Part shown: positions 15,891 through 24,451 of the stretch, in pieces
Layout: every line of letters starts with the position of its first letter
Position numbering within the stretch: position 1 is the stretch's first letter
NCBI RefSeq assembly: GCF_026586675.1
Contig: NZ_JAODIX010000019.1
Coordinates: 52,439 to 116,438 of the forward strand
Source: Halorubrum yunnanense
GTDB taxonomy: Archaea > Halobacteriota > Halobacteria > Halobacteriales > Haloferacaceae
Length of the DNA: 64,000 nt
Reading direction: 5' to 3'
Position numbers and translations under genes: made by a program
Notes under the pieces: generated by a model
What the model saw: only the letters and a program-made list of their open reading frames with translations
Database searches by the model: none
Told to the model about the DNA's origin: nothing

Positions 15891-17825
15891 CTACTCTTCG
15901 TCGTCGTCCACGTCTTCGAAGTCGGCGTCGACGTACTCCTCGTCGTCCTCGTCGGGGCTCGCGCCGCCGGGGCCGCCGCCGGCGCCGCCCGGACCGGCCG
16001 CACCGCCGGGCCCCGCTGCGCCGCCCATGCCGCCGGGGCCCGCCGCGCCGCCGGCGCCGCCCGGACCGGCCTGCGCGGCCTGTCCCTCGTACATCTGCTT
16101 GCCGATCTCCTGGAGTTCCTCCGTGAGCGCCTCGGTAGCGGACTCGAACTCCTCGGTGTCGGCGTCCTCGTCTTCGAGGACCGCCTCGACGTCCTCGATG
16201 GCCGCCTCGATGTCGTCGACGATCTCCTCGTCGAGGTCTTCCTCGTTCTCCTCGAGGAGAGTTTCGGCGCGCTGGATCGACGTCTCGGCCTCGTTACGGG
16301 CCTCGATCCGCTCGCGGCGGGCCTCGTCCTCCTCTTTGTGCTTCTCGGCCTCCTCCTGCATCTGGTCGATCTCCTCGTCTGAGAGGCCGACGCCGCCCTC
16401 GATGGTGATCGACTCGGCGTTGCCCGACCCCTGGTCTTCGGCCTCGACGTTGACGATGCCGTTCTCGTCGATGTTGAAGGAGACCTCGATCTGTGGGGTC
16501 CCGGCGGGCGCCGGCGGGATGCCGGAGAGCTGGAACGCGCCGAGCAGCTCGTTCTCGTCGGCGATCTCGCGTTCGCCCTGGAAGACGCGGACGTTGACGG
16601 AGGTCTGATTGTCCGCGGCCGTGGTGAACACCTTCGACTCCTCGGTCGGAATGGTGGTGTTCTTCTCGATGAGCCGCTCGAAGAGGCCGCCCTTGACCTC
16701 GATCCCGAGCGAGAGCGGGGTGACGTCCAGCAGGACGATGTCGTCGACGTCGCCGGAGAGGACGCCGCCCTGGACCGCCGCGCCGAGCCCGACCGCCTCG
16801 TCGGGGTTGACGTTCTTTTTCGGCTCCTGCCCGACGAGGTCCTCGACCTTCTCCTGGACCTGCGGCATCCGGGTCGAGCCCCCGACGAGGATCACCTCGT
16901 CGATGTCGCCCTTGTCGTAGCCGGCGTCCGAGAGCGCCTGCTCGGTCGGCTCGACGGTGCGGCCGATGAGGTCCGAGGTGAGGCTCTCGAACGTCGCGCG
17001 GGTGACCGACTGCTCGAGGTGAACCGGGCCGCTGTCGGTCGCGGTGATGAAGGGGAGGTTGACGGTCGTCTCCTTCTTGTTCGACAGCTCGATCTTCGCC
17101 TCCTCGGCGGCGTCTTTCAGCCGCTGGAGCGCCTGCCGGTCCTCCCGGAGGTCGATCCCGTGGTTGTTCTCGAACTCGTCGGCGAGGTGGTCGATGAGCG
17201 CCTCGTCCCAGTCGTCGCCGCCGAGGCCGTTGTCCCCGTTCGTGGCGACGACCTCGTAGACGCCGCCGCCCAGGTCGAGGACCGACACGTCGAACGTGCC
17301 GCCACCGAGGTCGTACACGAGGACGGTCTGGTCGGACTCGTCGTCGAGGCCGTACGCCATGGAGGCCGCGGTCGGCTCGTTGACGATACGTTCGACGTCG
17401 AAGCCGGCGATCTCGCCGGCGTCTTTCGTCGCCTGGCGCTGCTTGTCGTTGAAGTACGCGGGGACCGTGATCACGGCCTTCTCGACGTCGTCGCCGAGGT
17501 ACTCCTCGGCGTCGCGCTTGAGCTTCTGGAGGATCATCGCCGAGACCTGCTCGGGCGTGTACTCCTCGTCACCGATCTCGACCGCGTAGTCGTCCTCGCC
17601 CATGTGCCGCTTGATCGACTGGATCGTGCGGTCGGGGTTCTGGACGGCCTGGTTCTTCGCCGGCTTTCCGACGAGTCGCTCGCCGTCGTCGGCGAAGGCG
17701 ACGACCGACGGGGTGGTCCGGTCGCCTTCCGCGTTGGCGATGATCTCGGGCTCGTCGCCCTCCATCACCGCGAACGCGGAGTTGGTGGTACCCAGGTCGA
17801 TACCGAGGATTTTGTTGCTCGCCAT
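15891..17825 (-). CDS. dnaK: Chaperone protein DnaK (Hsp70)
   Basis: 644 residues from the ATG at 17825 ([18 protein letters not shown]); the frame is open 26 codons further upstream, but the Hsp70 start is unmistakable here. The ATPase domain has [26 protein letters not shown] and [20 protein letters not shown]; the substrate-binding domain starts near [15 protein letters not shown]; a helical lid is followed by a Gly/Pro/Ala/Met-rich segment and an acidic tail rather than a bacterial EEVD-like end. grpE is not in the window. A TATA-like CTGTATAAAG on the minus strand near 17946-17955 would give a leader of ~95 bases. Confidence 0.97.
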   Translation of the reverse strand: MASNKILGIDLGTTNSAFAVMEGDEPEIIANAEGDRTTPSVVAFADDGERLVGKPAKNQAVQNPDRTIQSIKRHMGEDDYAVEIGDEEYTPEQVSAMILQKLKRDAEEYLGDDVEKAVITVPAYFNDKQRQATKDAGEIAGFDVERIVNEPTAASMAYGLDDESDQTVLVYDLGGGTFDVSVLDLGGGVYEVVATNGDNGLGGDDWDEALIDHLADEFENNHGIDLREDRQALQRLKDAAEEAKIELSNKKETTVNLPFITATDSGPVHLEQSVTRATFESLTSDLIGRTVEPTEQALSDAGYDKGDIDEVILVGGSTRMPQVQEKVEDLVGQEPKKNVNPDEAVGLGAAVQGGVLSGDVDDIVLLDVTPLSLGIEVKGGLFERLIEKNTTIPTEESKVFTTAADNQTSVNVRVFQGEREIADENELLGAFQLSGIPPAPAGTPQIEVSFNIDENGIVNVEAEDQGSGNAESITIEGGVGLSDEEIDQMQEEAEKHKEEDEARRERIEARNEAETSIQRAETLLEENEEDLDEEIVDDIEAAIEDVEAVLEDEDADTEEFESATEALTEELQEIGKQMYEGQAAQAGPGGAGGAAGPGGMGGAAGPGGAAGPGGAGGGPGGASPDEDDEEYVDADFEDVDDDEE

Positions 17826-17943
17826 CTTGACCAAATGTAGCGGCTTGCGTCGGTTAAAGGTTACTAGACGGCGCGATCTCCGGCCTCTGCCTATCTCGCT
17901 CACGTCCTGCGGTTTCGACGACCGTGTGAACCCCTCGCATCGA

Positions 17944-17956
17944 TGTCTTTATACAG
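17944..17956 (-). promoter_or_regulatory. Possible dnaK promoter
   Basis: Minus-strand CTGTATAAAGACA lies about 125 bases upstream of the dnaK ATG, predicting a start of transcription near 17922. It is the only strong TATA-like box in the 200 bases between tpiA and dnaK. Confidence 0.35.
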
Positions 17957-18029
17957 ATCCGCAAGCGCAGGAGCCCGACCCGGCCGACGGGCGGACGCGG
18001 GCGACGGGGCTCGTCTCGAAACGACGCCC

Positions 18030-18674
18030 TCAGAGCCCGGAGACGAGGTCCTCGAGCGCCGCCCGCGGGTCGTCGGCTTTCGCGACGCCGGAGGCCAACA
18101 GGATCCCCGAGGCCCCGAGGTCGCCCGCGGCGGCGAGGTCCTCCCCGGTCGAGACGCCGGCGCCGCAGAACACGTCGACGGAGGGGTCGACCGCGTCGGC
18201 GGCCGCGACCGCGTCTTCGACGATCCCGGGGTCGGCCGTCGAGACGGAGACGTCGCCGCCGATGAGTTCCGGCGGCTCGACGGCGACGGCGTCGGGACCG
18301 AGCGCGGCGGCCGCGCCCACCTGCGCGGGGTTGTTCGCGCAGACGATCGTCTCCAAGTCGGCGCGCTCGGCCGCGCGGACGGAGCCGTCGATGTCGGCGA
18401 GCTTCAGACGGTTCTCCGAGTGGTTAACGAGCGTCCCCTCGGCGCCGTTGTCGGCGACCGCCTCGGCGAGCGTCGAGCCGGTGTGGGAGCCGTGGGCGTT
18501 CGGCGAGACGTGCTGGGCCCACGCCTCGACGCCGGTGTCCGCGACGCGCGCGACGTCGGCCGCCTGCGGAGAGACCGCGATCCGCGCGCCGGACGACTCG
18601 GCGACGTCGCGGGCGGCGGTCGCGACTTCGATCGGGTCACACGGGTACGCCTTGAGGTTCACCAGGATGAACAT
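18030..18674 (-). CDS. tpiA: Triosephosphate isomerase
   Basis: 214 residues from ATG 18674 ([11 protein letters not shown], with the catalytic-loop Asn and Lys); a longer open frame to 18701 is less likely. Archaeal-type short TIM barrel: [12 protein letters not shown], catalytic His in TLVNHSENR, catalytic Glu in [11 protein letters not shown], and the phosphate loop [12 protein letters not shown]. It interconverts dihydroxyacetone phosphate and glyceraldehyde 3-phosphate. A TATA-like element on the minus strand near 18700-18708 is ~29 bases upstream, consistent with a leaderless mRNA. Confidence 0.95.
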   Translation of the reverse strand: MFILVNLKAYPCDPIEVATAARDVAESSGARIAVSPQAADVARVADTGVEAWAQHVSPNAHGSHTGSTLAEAVADNGAEGTLVNHSENRLKLADIDGSVRAAERADLETIVCANNPAQVGAAAALGPDAVAVEPPELIGGDVSVSTADPGIVEDAVAAADAVDPSVDVFCGAGVSTGEDLAAAGDLGASGILLASGVAKADDPRAALEDLVSGL

Positions 18675-18769
18675 ACCCGGATTCGGGGGCCGCGGGCGCA
18701 AATAGCTTCATGCTCCGGCGACGCCTCCACGCCTATTTCGACCGAGATCCGTTCGCGGGAGCATAAACG

Positions 18770-18781
18770 ACCTTATACCCC
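18770..18781 (+). promoter_or_regulatory. TATA-like promoter of the DICT gene
   Basis: ACCTTATACC is centred about 30 bases before ATG 18806, predicting a leaderless transcript. This supports ATG 18806 over the alternative start 18 bases upstream. Confidence 0.5.
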
Positions 18782-18805
18782 GGTACTGTGGGTCCGAACG
18801 AGCCA

Positions 18806-19609
18806 ATGTCCCTCATCGAGCTCATCGCCGGCGTGGAGTCGCGCGAGCCCGAGCTGACCGTCTTCAACGCCGACGCGGCGGTCGCCGAGGAGCTCCGCGA
18901 TCACTTCGCCGACCGCAACCTCCGGATCGCCGAGGAACGGACCGACGGGGGGCCCGAGGCGTACGCCGTCCTCTCGCGCGACGGCGAGTTCGTCACGGCC
19001 GTCACCGTCGACGAGCTCCTCCCGGGCATCGGCGACGAGACGGACGCGGCAGACGGGGATCCGCCCGCCGATAGAGGGGGAGAGAATCCGGAGCGCGGCG
19101 ACCGCCAACGGGTCGGCGAGCCGATCCTCGACCACCTTGACGAGACGATGTTCACCTCCTACTCCCGCGACGACATGGTCGCCGCGTCCAGGGAGATCGA
19201 GGACCGCGCGTGGCGCGTCGGCGACGGCGAGCTCCACGCCGGGTTCCAGACCCTCGACGTCCTCACCAGGGAGGCGGACACCTACGACCTGCTCGGCGAG
19301 AAGGAGCGGCTCGAGGTCCACGCGTACGCCGCGAACGAGGGCGACCCGCCCGACGTGGGCCACTACACCGTCCACGTCGGGGAGACCGCGGAGATCCGCG
19401 AGACGTGGTTCGTCGCCTACGACGGCGGCGGCTACGACGACGCGAAGTGCGCGCTGCTCGCCGAGGAGCGCGCGCCGGGCGAGTTCTTCGGCTTCTGGAG
19501 CTACGACCCCGAGACGGTCGATCAGATCATCGACTACCTGACCGAGAGCTACGCTACCGGGGGCGGCGAGATCGGACTGACGGACGACGTCGGAGAAAAC
19601 CGGGAGTGA
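18806..19609 (+). CDS. DICT sensory-domain protein
   Basis: 267 residues from ATG 18806 (MSLIELIAGVESREPELTVF). The sequence MFTSYSRDDMVAASREIEDR and HAGFQTLDVLTREADTY are typical of the DICT domain, a sensory domain found next to diguanylate cyclases, two-component proteins and bacterio-opsin-activator-type regulators. Here it stands without a DNA-binding or kinase output domain, as in many haloarchaea. WSYDPETVDQIIDYLTESY closes the domain. The ligand is unknown. Divergent from tpiA. Confidence 0.8.
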   Translation: MSLIELIAGVESREPELTVFNADAAVAEELRDHFADRNLRIAEERTDGGPEAYAVLSRDGEFVTAVTVDELLPGIGDETDAADGDPPADRGGENPERGDRQRVGEPILDHLDETMFTSYSRDDMVAASREIEDRAWRVGDGELHAGFQTLDVLTREADTYDLLGEKERLEVHAYAANEGDPPDVGHYTVHVGETAEIRETWFVAYDGGGYDDAKCALLAEERAPGEFFGFWSYDPETVDQIIDYLTESYATGGGEIGLTDDVGENRE

Positions 19610-19630
19610 GCCGGGCGGTCGCGCGCGGCC

Positions 19631-20167
19631 TCAGTCCTTTCGCTTGACGACGTCGCCGAGCGTCATGGTCCCCGAGTCGCCGGTGTCCCAGTCGGCGTCC
19701 TCGGCGGACTCGCCCTCGACGAGCGAGATGTCGAGCTCTCCCTCCAGCTTCCGCTGGATATCGTCGGTCGGGAGGGTGTCGCCGCGTTCGAGCTTGCGGA
19801 TGAGGCTGGCCTTCTCGTTCAGCTGGTCGGCCAGCTCCTCCTGGCTTAGCCCGCGGGACTCGCGGGCGTTCCGGATCTGGTCGTCGTAGTCGGTGGCGAT
19901 CTCGTCCATGTCGTCGAACATGTCGCGCGGCCGGGTCGAGCTCCCCGAGGAGCCGGACGACCCGCCGGAGGACCCGCCCGAGGAGCCGGACGACGACTTC
20001 CCGGTGCTCGAGCTCGTGGAGTACTTGCCGCCGCCGGAGCCGGTCGACTCGTCCCGGACCTCGGTGCCGAAGTCCGTACACGAGCTACACAGCTCCAGTT
20101 CGGCGCCTTCGACCTTCGTCGTCGTCAGCGAGGCCTCGTCGGCGCCACACATCTCACACTGGGGCAT
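19631..20167 (-). CDS. Multiprotein bridging factor aMBF1
   Basis: 178 residues from ATG 20167. An N-terminal zinc ribbon (C4, C7, C27, C30: [10 protein letters not shown] and LELCSSC) is followed by a Ser/Gly low-complexity linker (~45-85) and a Cro/XRE helix-turn-helix ([20 protein letters not shown] with [15 protein letters not shown]). Archaeal MBF1 associates with TBP/TFB transcription and with ribosomes; its exact role is unsettled. A TATA-like CCTTTATACC (minus strand, 20191-20200) 28 bases upstream supports this start and a leaderless mRNA. Convergent with the DICT gene. Confidence 0.9.
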   Translation of the reverse strand: MPQCEMCGADEASLTTTKVEGAELELCSSCTDFGTEVRDESTGSGGGKYSTSSSTGKSSSGSSGGSSGGSSGSSGSSTRPRDMFDDMDEIATDYDDQIRNARESRGLSQEELADQLNEKASLIRKLERGDTLPTDDIQRKLEGELDISLVEGESAEDADWDTGDSGTMTLGDVVKRKD

Positions 20168-20188
20168 ACGCGACGGTAACGCTCCCGG

Positions 20189-20202
20189 TGGTATAAAGGG
20201 TG
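20189..20202 (-). promoter_or_regulatory. TATA-like promoter of aMBF1
   Basis: Minus-strand CCTTTATACC centred near 20195, about 28 bases from ATG 20167. Confidence 0.5.
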
Positions 20203-20309
20203 CGACGGGCCGTCCAGACGGATACACCGGAGGGCGACGGCGACGGTGCCACCCAGCGGAATCGTGCCGCGTCCGGTACCGACTTGTCGCCGGGCCGGAC
20301 AGGGACGGT

Positions 20310-21695
20310 ATGGACGTTCACGTCACCAACTCGACCGTGCGGGGCGCGACCCGCGCGCCTCCCTCGAAGAGCTACACCCACCGCGCGCTGCTCGCCGCGG
20401 GGTACAGCGGCGGCGCGACCGTCCGGTCCCCCCTCGTCTCCGCGGACACGCGGGCGACCGCCCGCGCCGTGACCGCGTTCGGCGGCGCGGTCGGGCCGGC
20501 GTCCGGGAGCGACGCCGGTGACACCGACGCGCTTGTCCCCGACGACGCCGACGCGCTCGCGGTCGACGGATTCGACGGGCGACCGGCGGTCCCCGGCGAC
20601 GTGATCGACTGCGCGAACTCTGGGACGACGATGCGGCTGGTCACGGCCGCGGCCGCGCTCGCCGACGGCGCGACGGTGCTGACGGGCGACGGGTCGCTCC
20701 GGTCTCGGCCGCAGGGACCGCTTTTAAAAGCGCTCGCCGACCTCGGCGTCCGCGCGGAGTCGACCCGGGACAACGGGCAGGCCCCGCTGGTCGTCTCCGG
20801 CCCTCTCGACGGCGGCGAAGTCGCCATTCCGGGCGACGTCTCCTCGCAGTACGTCACCGCGCTGCTGATGGCCGGAGCGGTCACCGACCGGGGAATCGAG
20901 GTCGATCTGACGACCGAGCTCAAATCGGCGCCGTACGTCGACATCACCCTCGAACTGCTCGACGATTTCGGGGTCGAGGCGACGCCCGTGGACGGGGGCG
21001 GCGAGGCGCTCGAGGGCGCGGCCGGCGCGGCGGGGTTCGTCGTCGAGGGCGGGCAGTCGTACGCGCCCGCCGGCGGGAGCTACGCCGTGCCCGGCGACTT
21101 CTCCTCCATCTCCTACCTCGTCGCGGCCGGGGCGGTCGCCGCCGAACCCGGAGAAGCGGTCCGGATCGAGGGCGCGCGACCCAGCGCGCAGGGCGACGCC
21201 GCGATCGTCGAGATCGCGGAGCGCATGGGCGCCGACGTCGAGTGGGACCGCGACGAGGGCGTCATCGCCGTCCGGCGTTCCGACCTCGCGGGCGTCGAGG
21301 TCGACGTGGGCGACACGCCCGACCTGCTCCCCACCATCGCCGCGCTGGGCGCGGTCGCCGACGACGACACCCGCATCGTGAACTGCGAGCACGTCCGGTA
21401 CAAGGAGACGGACCGCGTCGCCGCGATGGCCGAGGAGCTGGAGACGCTCGGCGCCGAGACGACCGAGGAGCCGGACGTCCTGACGGTCCACGGCTCCGAG
21501 AGCGACCTTCGGGGGGCGACCGTCGACGGCCGCGCCGACCACCGAATCGTGATGTCGCTCGCCGTGGCCGCGCTCGCCGCGGAGGGCACCACCACGATCC
21601 GCGGCGGCGAGCACGTCGACGTCTCCTTCCCGGACTTCTTCGACGCCATGGCCGACCTCGGGATGGACGTCGAGCGCGACGGCGCGGGCGAGTAG
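20310..21695 (+). CDS. aroA: 3-phosphoshikimate 1-carboxyvinyltransferase (EPSP synthase)
   Basis: 461 residues from ATG 20310 ([20 protein letters not shown]); the frame is open far upstream but only this start gives the EPSP synthase N-terminus. Visible are [14 protein letters not shown] (shikimate-phosphate and PEP binding Lys, Ser), [44 protein letters not shown] and [16 protein letters not shown] near the C-terminus. It joins PEP to shikimate 3-phosphate in the aromatic amino-acid pathway. A Gly/Ala-rich insertion lies at ~225-245. No other aro gene is adjacent. Confidence 0.95.
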   Translation: MDVHVTNSTVRGATRAPPSKSYTHRALLAAGYSGGATVRSPLVSADTRATARAVTAFGGAVGPASGSDAGDTDALVPDDADALAVDGFDGRPAVPGDVIDCANSGTTMRLVTAAAALADGATVLTGDGSLRSRPQGPLLKALADLGVRAESTRDNGQAPLVVSGPLDGGEVAIPGDVSSQYVTALLMAGAVTDRGIEVDLTTELKSAPYVDITLELLDDFGVEATPVDGGGEALEGAAGAAGFVVEGGQSYAPAGGSYAVPGDFSSISYLVAAGAVAAEPGEAVRIEGARPSAQGDAAIVEIAERMGADVEWDRDEGVIAVRRSDLAGVEVDVGDTPDLLPTIAALGAVADDDTRIVNCEHVRYKETDRVAAMAEELETLGAETTEEPDVLTVHGSESDLRGATVDGRADHRIVMSLAVAALAAEGTTTIRGGEHVDVSFPDFFDAMADLGMDVERDGAGE

Positions 21696-21714
21696 AACAC
21701 GATATATAAACCCC

Positions 21715-22130
21715 GACGGACGGCTCCGGCGACTGTTTATAAAAAGAACGCTGGCGCGTGCCGACGAGCGGCCGACAGGCCGCGAGTCGCACGCGCGAGG
21801 GAGTCGGTCGCCCGGAGCGAAGCGGAGGGCGGCCGACAGGGCGAGAGCGAAGCTCTCGCTTGCAGCCGGCGGCTTCGCCGCCGGCGACGAGGCTGGGGAG
21901 GCGTGAGGCTGCGGTTGCAGTGCGATCGGGTGGGATTCAAAGGGGCAGCCGCGAGGACGAAGCACGGTGCAGTAAGCACCGCAGGAACGAGCGAAGCGAG
22001 TGACGAGGAGCGCAGCAAGCCGCGCGAGTCGTCGCGGCTGGGGCTTTGGAGGTGTTCACCGATGATCCACGATCAGACATTTATAAGCGAATGACTGCGA
22101 CTTCGGCGGCGCTCACCGCGATAGCGACAG
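21715..22130 (+). repeat. Dispersed haloarchaeal repeat, copy A
   Basis: A ~400-base non-coding unit between aroA and the Get3 gene. It begins with a TTTATAAAAAGAACGC-like motif (21737), has a hairpin-forming GCAGCCGGCGGCTTCGCCG stretch, then the core from GAGGCTGGGGAGGCGTGAG (21889) through GCGGCTGGGGCTTTGGAGG (22034) and ends after a second TATA-like TTTATAAGCGAATG (22079) and an ACTTCGGCGG motif (22101). The same order of blocks appears in copy B (45025-45345). Copy C (63720-63983, inverted) shares the 21889-22055 core, and a fragment (58455-58560, inverted) shares the end. No terminal inverted repeats or target duplications were recognised. Confidence 0.8.
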
Positions 22131-22223
22131 CCTCCCCGGTCGCCTATCCCTCACGACCTGATTCCCACAAATTCACTTCGCAATACCGACGGGTACACAA
22201 ACGCGCCGCGCCCACGACAGGGT

Positions 22224-23408
22224 ATGGACGATATCGACGTCGAACCCGTGGATCGCGTCGAGGAGCCCGAAGGCGACGATCACGCGGCCGACCCCGAATC
22301 CGACGGTCACGCCGCCGCCTCCGAATCCGATCTCCCGGCCGAGACGGACGCCGCCACGGACCTCCCCGAGGGCGTCGACGCCTCCGAGTACGTCCTCTAC
22401 GGCGGGAAGGGCGGGGTCGGCAAGACGACGATGGCGGCCGCCACCGGGCTCTCCTCGGCCGCGGGCGGCGTCCGCACGCTCGTCGTCTCCACGGACCCGG
22501 CCCACTCCCTCTCCGACACCTACGAGACGGAGATTCCGGCGGAGCCGAGCCGCATCCGGGAGGACATGCCCCTGTACGCCGCCGAGATCGACCCCGACGA
22601 CGCGATGGAGGAGGGGATGTTCGGCGCCGACGGCGACCCCCTCGGCGGGATGGGCGAGATGGGTGACGCGCTGGGCGGCATGGGGGGAATGACGGGCGGC
22701 CCCGCGGACGGCGCGGACGACGAGGGCGTTGAGGAGGGGCTCGGCTCGCTGCTCGGCGGGACGATGCCCGGCGCCGACGAGGCGGCCGCGATGCGCCAGC
22801 TGCTCGAGTACCTCGACGACCCGCGCTTCGACCGGGTGATCGTCGACACCGCGCCGACCGGGCACACCCTTCGGCTCCTCCAGCTGCCCGAGATCATGGA
22901 CTCGATGATCGGCCGCGTGATGAAGCTCCGCAACCGCTTTTCGGGGATGATGGACGGGCTCAAGGGGATGTTCGGCGGCGGGGACGACGACCCCGACCCC
23001 TCCCCGGATCTCGACGAGCTCCGGGAGCGGATCGAGCGCCTCCGGGCCGTGCTGCGGGATCCGGCCCAGACCGACTTCCGCGTCGTGACCATCCCCGAGG
23101 AGATGAGCGTGGTCGAGTCCGAGCGGCTGGTCGCCCGGCTTGACGAGTTCGGCGTCCCGGTGAACACGCTGATCGTCAATCGGGTGATGGAGGGCGTCGG
23201 CGACGTGGCCGACGTCGACCCCGCGTGGATCGTCGAGCCGAACCCCGACACCTGCGAGTTCTGCGCGCGGCGCTGGGAGGTCCAGCAGAGCGCGCTCCGC
23301 CGGGCCGCCGAGCTGTTCCGCGGCCGCGACGTGAAGCGCGTCCCGCTGCTCGCGAACGAGGTCCGCGGCGAGGCCGCGCTGCGGGTCGTGGCGGCCTGCC
23401 TGCGTTAG
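22224..23408 (+). CDS. Get3/ArsA-family ATPase
   Basis: 394 residues. After an acidic 50-residue lead, a deviant Walker A YGGKGGVGKTTMAAATG spans ~59-75, then VVSTDPAHSLSDTYETE (switch I-type) and VDTAPTGHTLRLLQLPE (switch II). A Gly/Met-rich insertion (GGMGEMGDALGGMGGM, ~residues 152-167) and the Met-rich IMDSMIGRVMKLRNRFSGMM lie in the helical subdomain, and a CEFC zinc pair occurs near residue 343. The zinc CxxC and the single ATPase domain point to a Get3/TRC40-like tail-anchored-protein targeting factor rather than a tandem ArsA arsenite pump subunit. No ArsB or ArsR gene is nearby. Confidence 0.9.
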   Translation: MDDIDVEPVDRVEEPEGDDHAADPESDGHAAASESDLPAETDAATDLPEGVDASEYVLYGGKGGVGKTTMAAATGLSSAAGGVRTLVVSTDPAHSLSDTYETEIPAEPSRIREDMPLYAAEIDPDDAMEEGMFGADGDPLGGMGEMGDALGGMGGMTGGPADGADDEGVEEGLGSLLGGTMPGADEAAAMRQLLEYLDDPRFDRVIVDTAPTGHTLRLLQLPEIMDSMIGRVMKLRNRFSGMMDGLKGMFGGGDDDPDPSPDLDELRERIERLRAVLRDPAQTDFRVVTIPEEMSVVESERLVARLDEFGVPVNTLIVNRVMEGVGDVADVDPAWIVEPNPDTCEFCARRWEVQQSALRRAAELFRGRDVKRVPLLANEVRGEAALRVVAACLR

Positions 23409-23411
23409 CTG

Positions 23412-23785
23412 ACTATAGGCGCTAAGCCCCCGTCCTCAAGGAGCGAACGAAGTGAGCGAGTAGGGCGGGGATACAGCGCCGTCATCGTTTTAGTTTCACT
23501 ACACGGCATAGCGTTACGACCCCTGCGGTCGATATCGGTAGTACGATGCTCACCACGCTTCCGGTGGTGTTCAAGCGCGACAAGAAGCGCGCACCCTCGG
23601 TTGTGGCTGAGTGTCCATCCGGTAGGAGTGGGAGACTCCGAACCACCCGTGAAGGGAAGTCGCCTGCGGAGTCTGGAATCCCTGTGCCCACGTCGGGTAT
23701 AAATTCCGACGCAGAAACAGGAAGCCCTGTCCTCAACAAGCGAGGGGCGAGTAGCCCCGAGCGCGGTAGGTCAGGGTAGTTCACG
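23412..23785 (+). mobile_element. Transposase-less IS200/IS605 (IS1341)-type remnant with omega-RNA-like 3' end
   Basis: The ~370-base gap after the Get3 gene has no transposase. Its right part (about 23597-23785) has the order of blocks I associate with 3' ends of haloarchaeal IS1341/TnpB elements: a GTGAAGGGAAGTCGCC-type segment, then GAAACAGGAAGCCCTGTCC, a GAG/GGGGCGAGTAGCCCCG hairpin, and the terminal GGGTAGTTCAC. The left part (23424-23462) repeats the same hairpin type (CCCCCGTCCTCAAGGAGCGA ... GAGTAGGGCGGGG). In full elements this 3' region encodes the guide-RNA scaffold of TnpB, with the guide read from flanking DNA. It resembles the non-autonomous palindrome-associated elements described in haloarchaea. 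Family recognition is from memory. Confidence 0.6.
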
Positions 23786-23803
23786 GCGGCGCTCGACTCC
23801 CGG

Positions 23804-24451
23804 TCACTCGCCGGACGCCCCGAACAGCCCCTCTCGAACGCGCTCGGCGACGCCCGCGAGGTGCGCCTGACCGAACAGCGCCACGAGGAGCGCCCCCACG
23901 GAGTTGTACGTCAGGTCGGCCACGGTGTCGTCGAGTCCGAACTGGGCGAGCGGCATCTCGATGCCCGTCTCGTCCGCGAGGATGTCGAGCCCGAACTCGA
24001 ACAGCTCCCAGACGACGCCGAACGCGAGCACGACGACGAAGATGAAGACGAACGCGAACCGCGACGGGATGTGGATATCGTCGTTGTGGAGGTCGACGGC
24101 GCGCAGGGTCGTGTACCCGGCCCCCGCTATCAGCGTCGCCGACAGCGCGTGCGTGAGGTGGTCCCACCACGGAACGCGGGCGTAGAACCCGGCCGACCCG
24201 ACGGTGTGTAACAGCACCGCGGTCGTGATCCACACGCCGAGCCAGGGGTCGAGCGGGATGTCGTAGTTCCGCTCGAGCAGCGCCGGCACGAACGTGACGA
24301 ACAGCCCGAGCCCGCCGTTGGTGATCGCCTTCGGATGGCCGAACGCCGCGCCGTAGACGACGATACCGGCGAGCAGGACCTGCATCCCCCTCGTGAGCCG
24401 ACGCTGGGTCCGCAGCGACGGGCGAGCGCGGAGGGCTTCGCGGATGCTCAT
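23804..24451 (-). CDS. DUF2238/YjdF-like integral membrane protein
   Basis: 215 residues from ATG 24451, with about five or six hydrophobic segments. The motifs ARVPWWDHLTHALSATLIAG (Asp-His...His in or near a membrane segment) and FGVVWELFEFGLDIL followed by DTVADLTYNSVGALLVALFG match the YjdF/DUF2238 pattern (DHxxH, WExxE, DTxxDxxxNxxGA). Function is unknown; conserved acidic and His residues suggest metal binding in the membrane. Its start overlaps the stop of the upstream membrane-protein gene by four bases (ATGA), so they form an operon. Confidence 0.8.
   Translation of the reverse strand: MSIREALRARPSLRTQRRLTRGMQVLLAGIVVYGAAFGHPKAITNGGLGLFVTFVPALLERNYDIPLDPWLGVWITTAVLLHTVGSAGFYARVPWWDHLTHALSATLIAGAGYTTLRAVDLHNDDIHIPSRFAFVFIFVVVLAFGVVWELFEFGLDILADETGIEMPLAQFGLDDTVADLTYNSVGALLVALFGQAHLAGVAERVREGLFGASGE

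Noticed and set aside
21903..22094. Short open frame in repeat copy A ending SSRLGLWRCS-type sequence
   Set aside because: It lies in the dispersed repeat. The same DNA is also open in other frames in copy C, and the peptide has no fold-like features, so conservation is of DNA and not protein.
23546..23779. 77-codon open frame in the IS-like element
   Set aside because: Composition resembles the non-coding 3' region of IS1341-type elements; no transposase motif (DDE, HUH or RuvC) is present.
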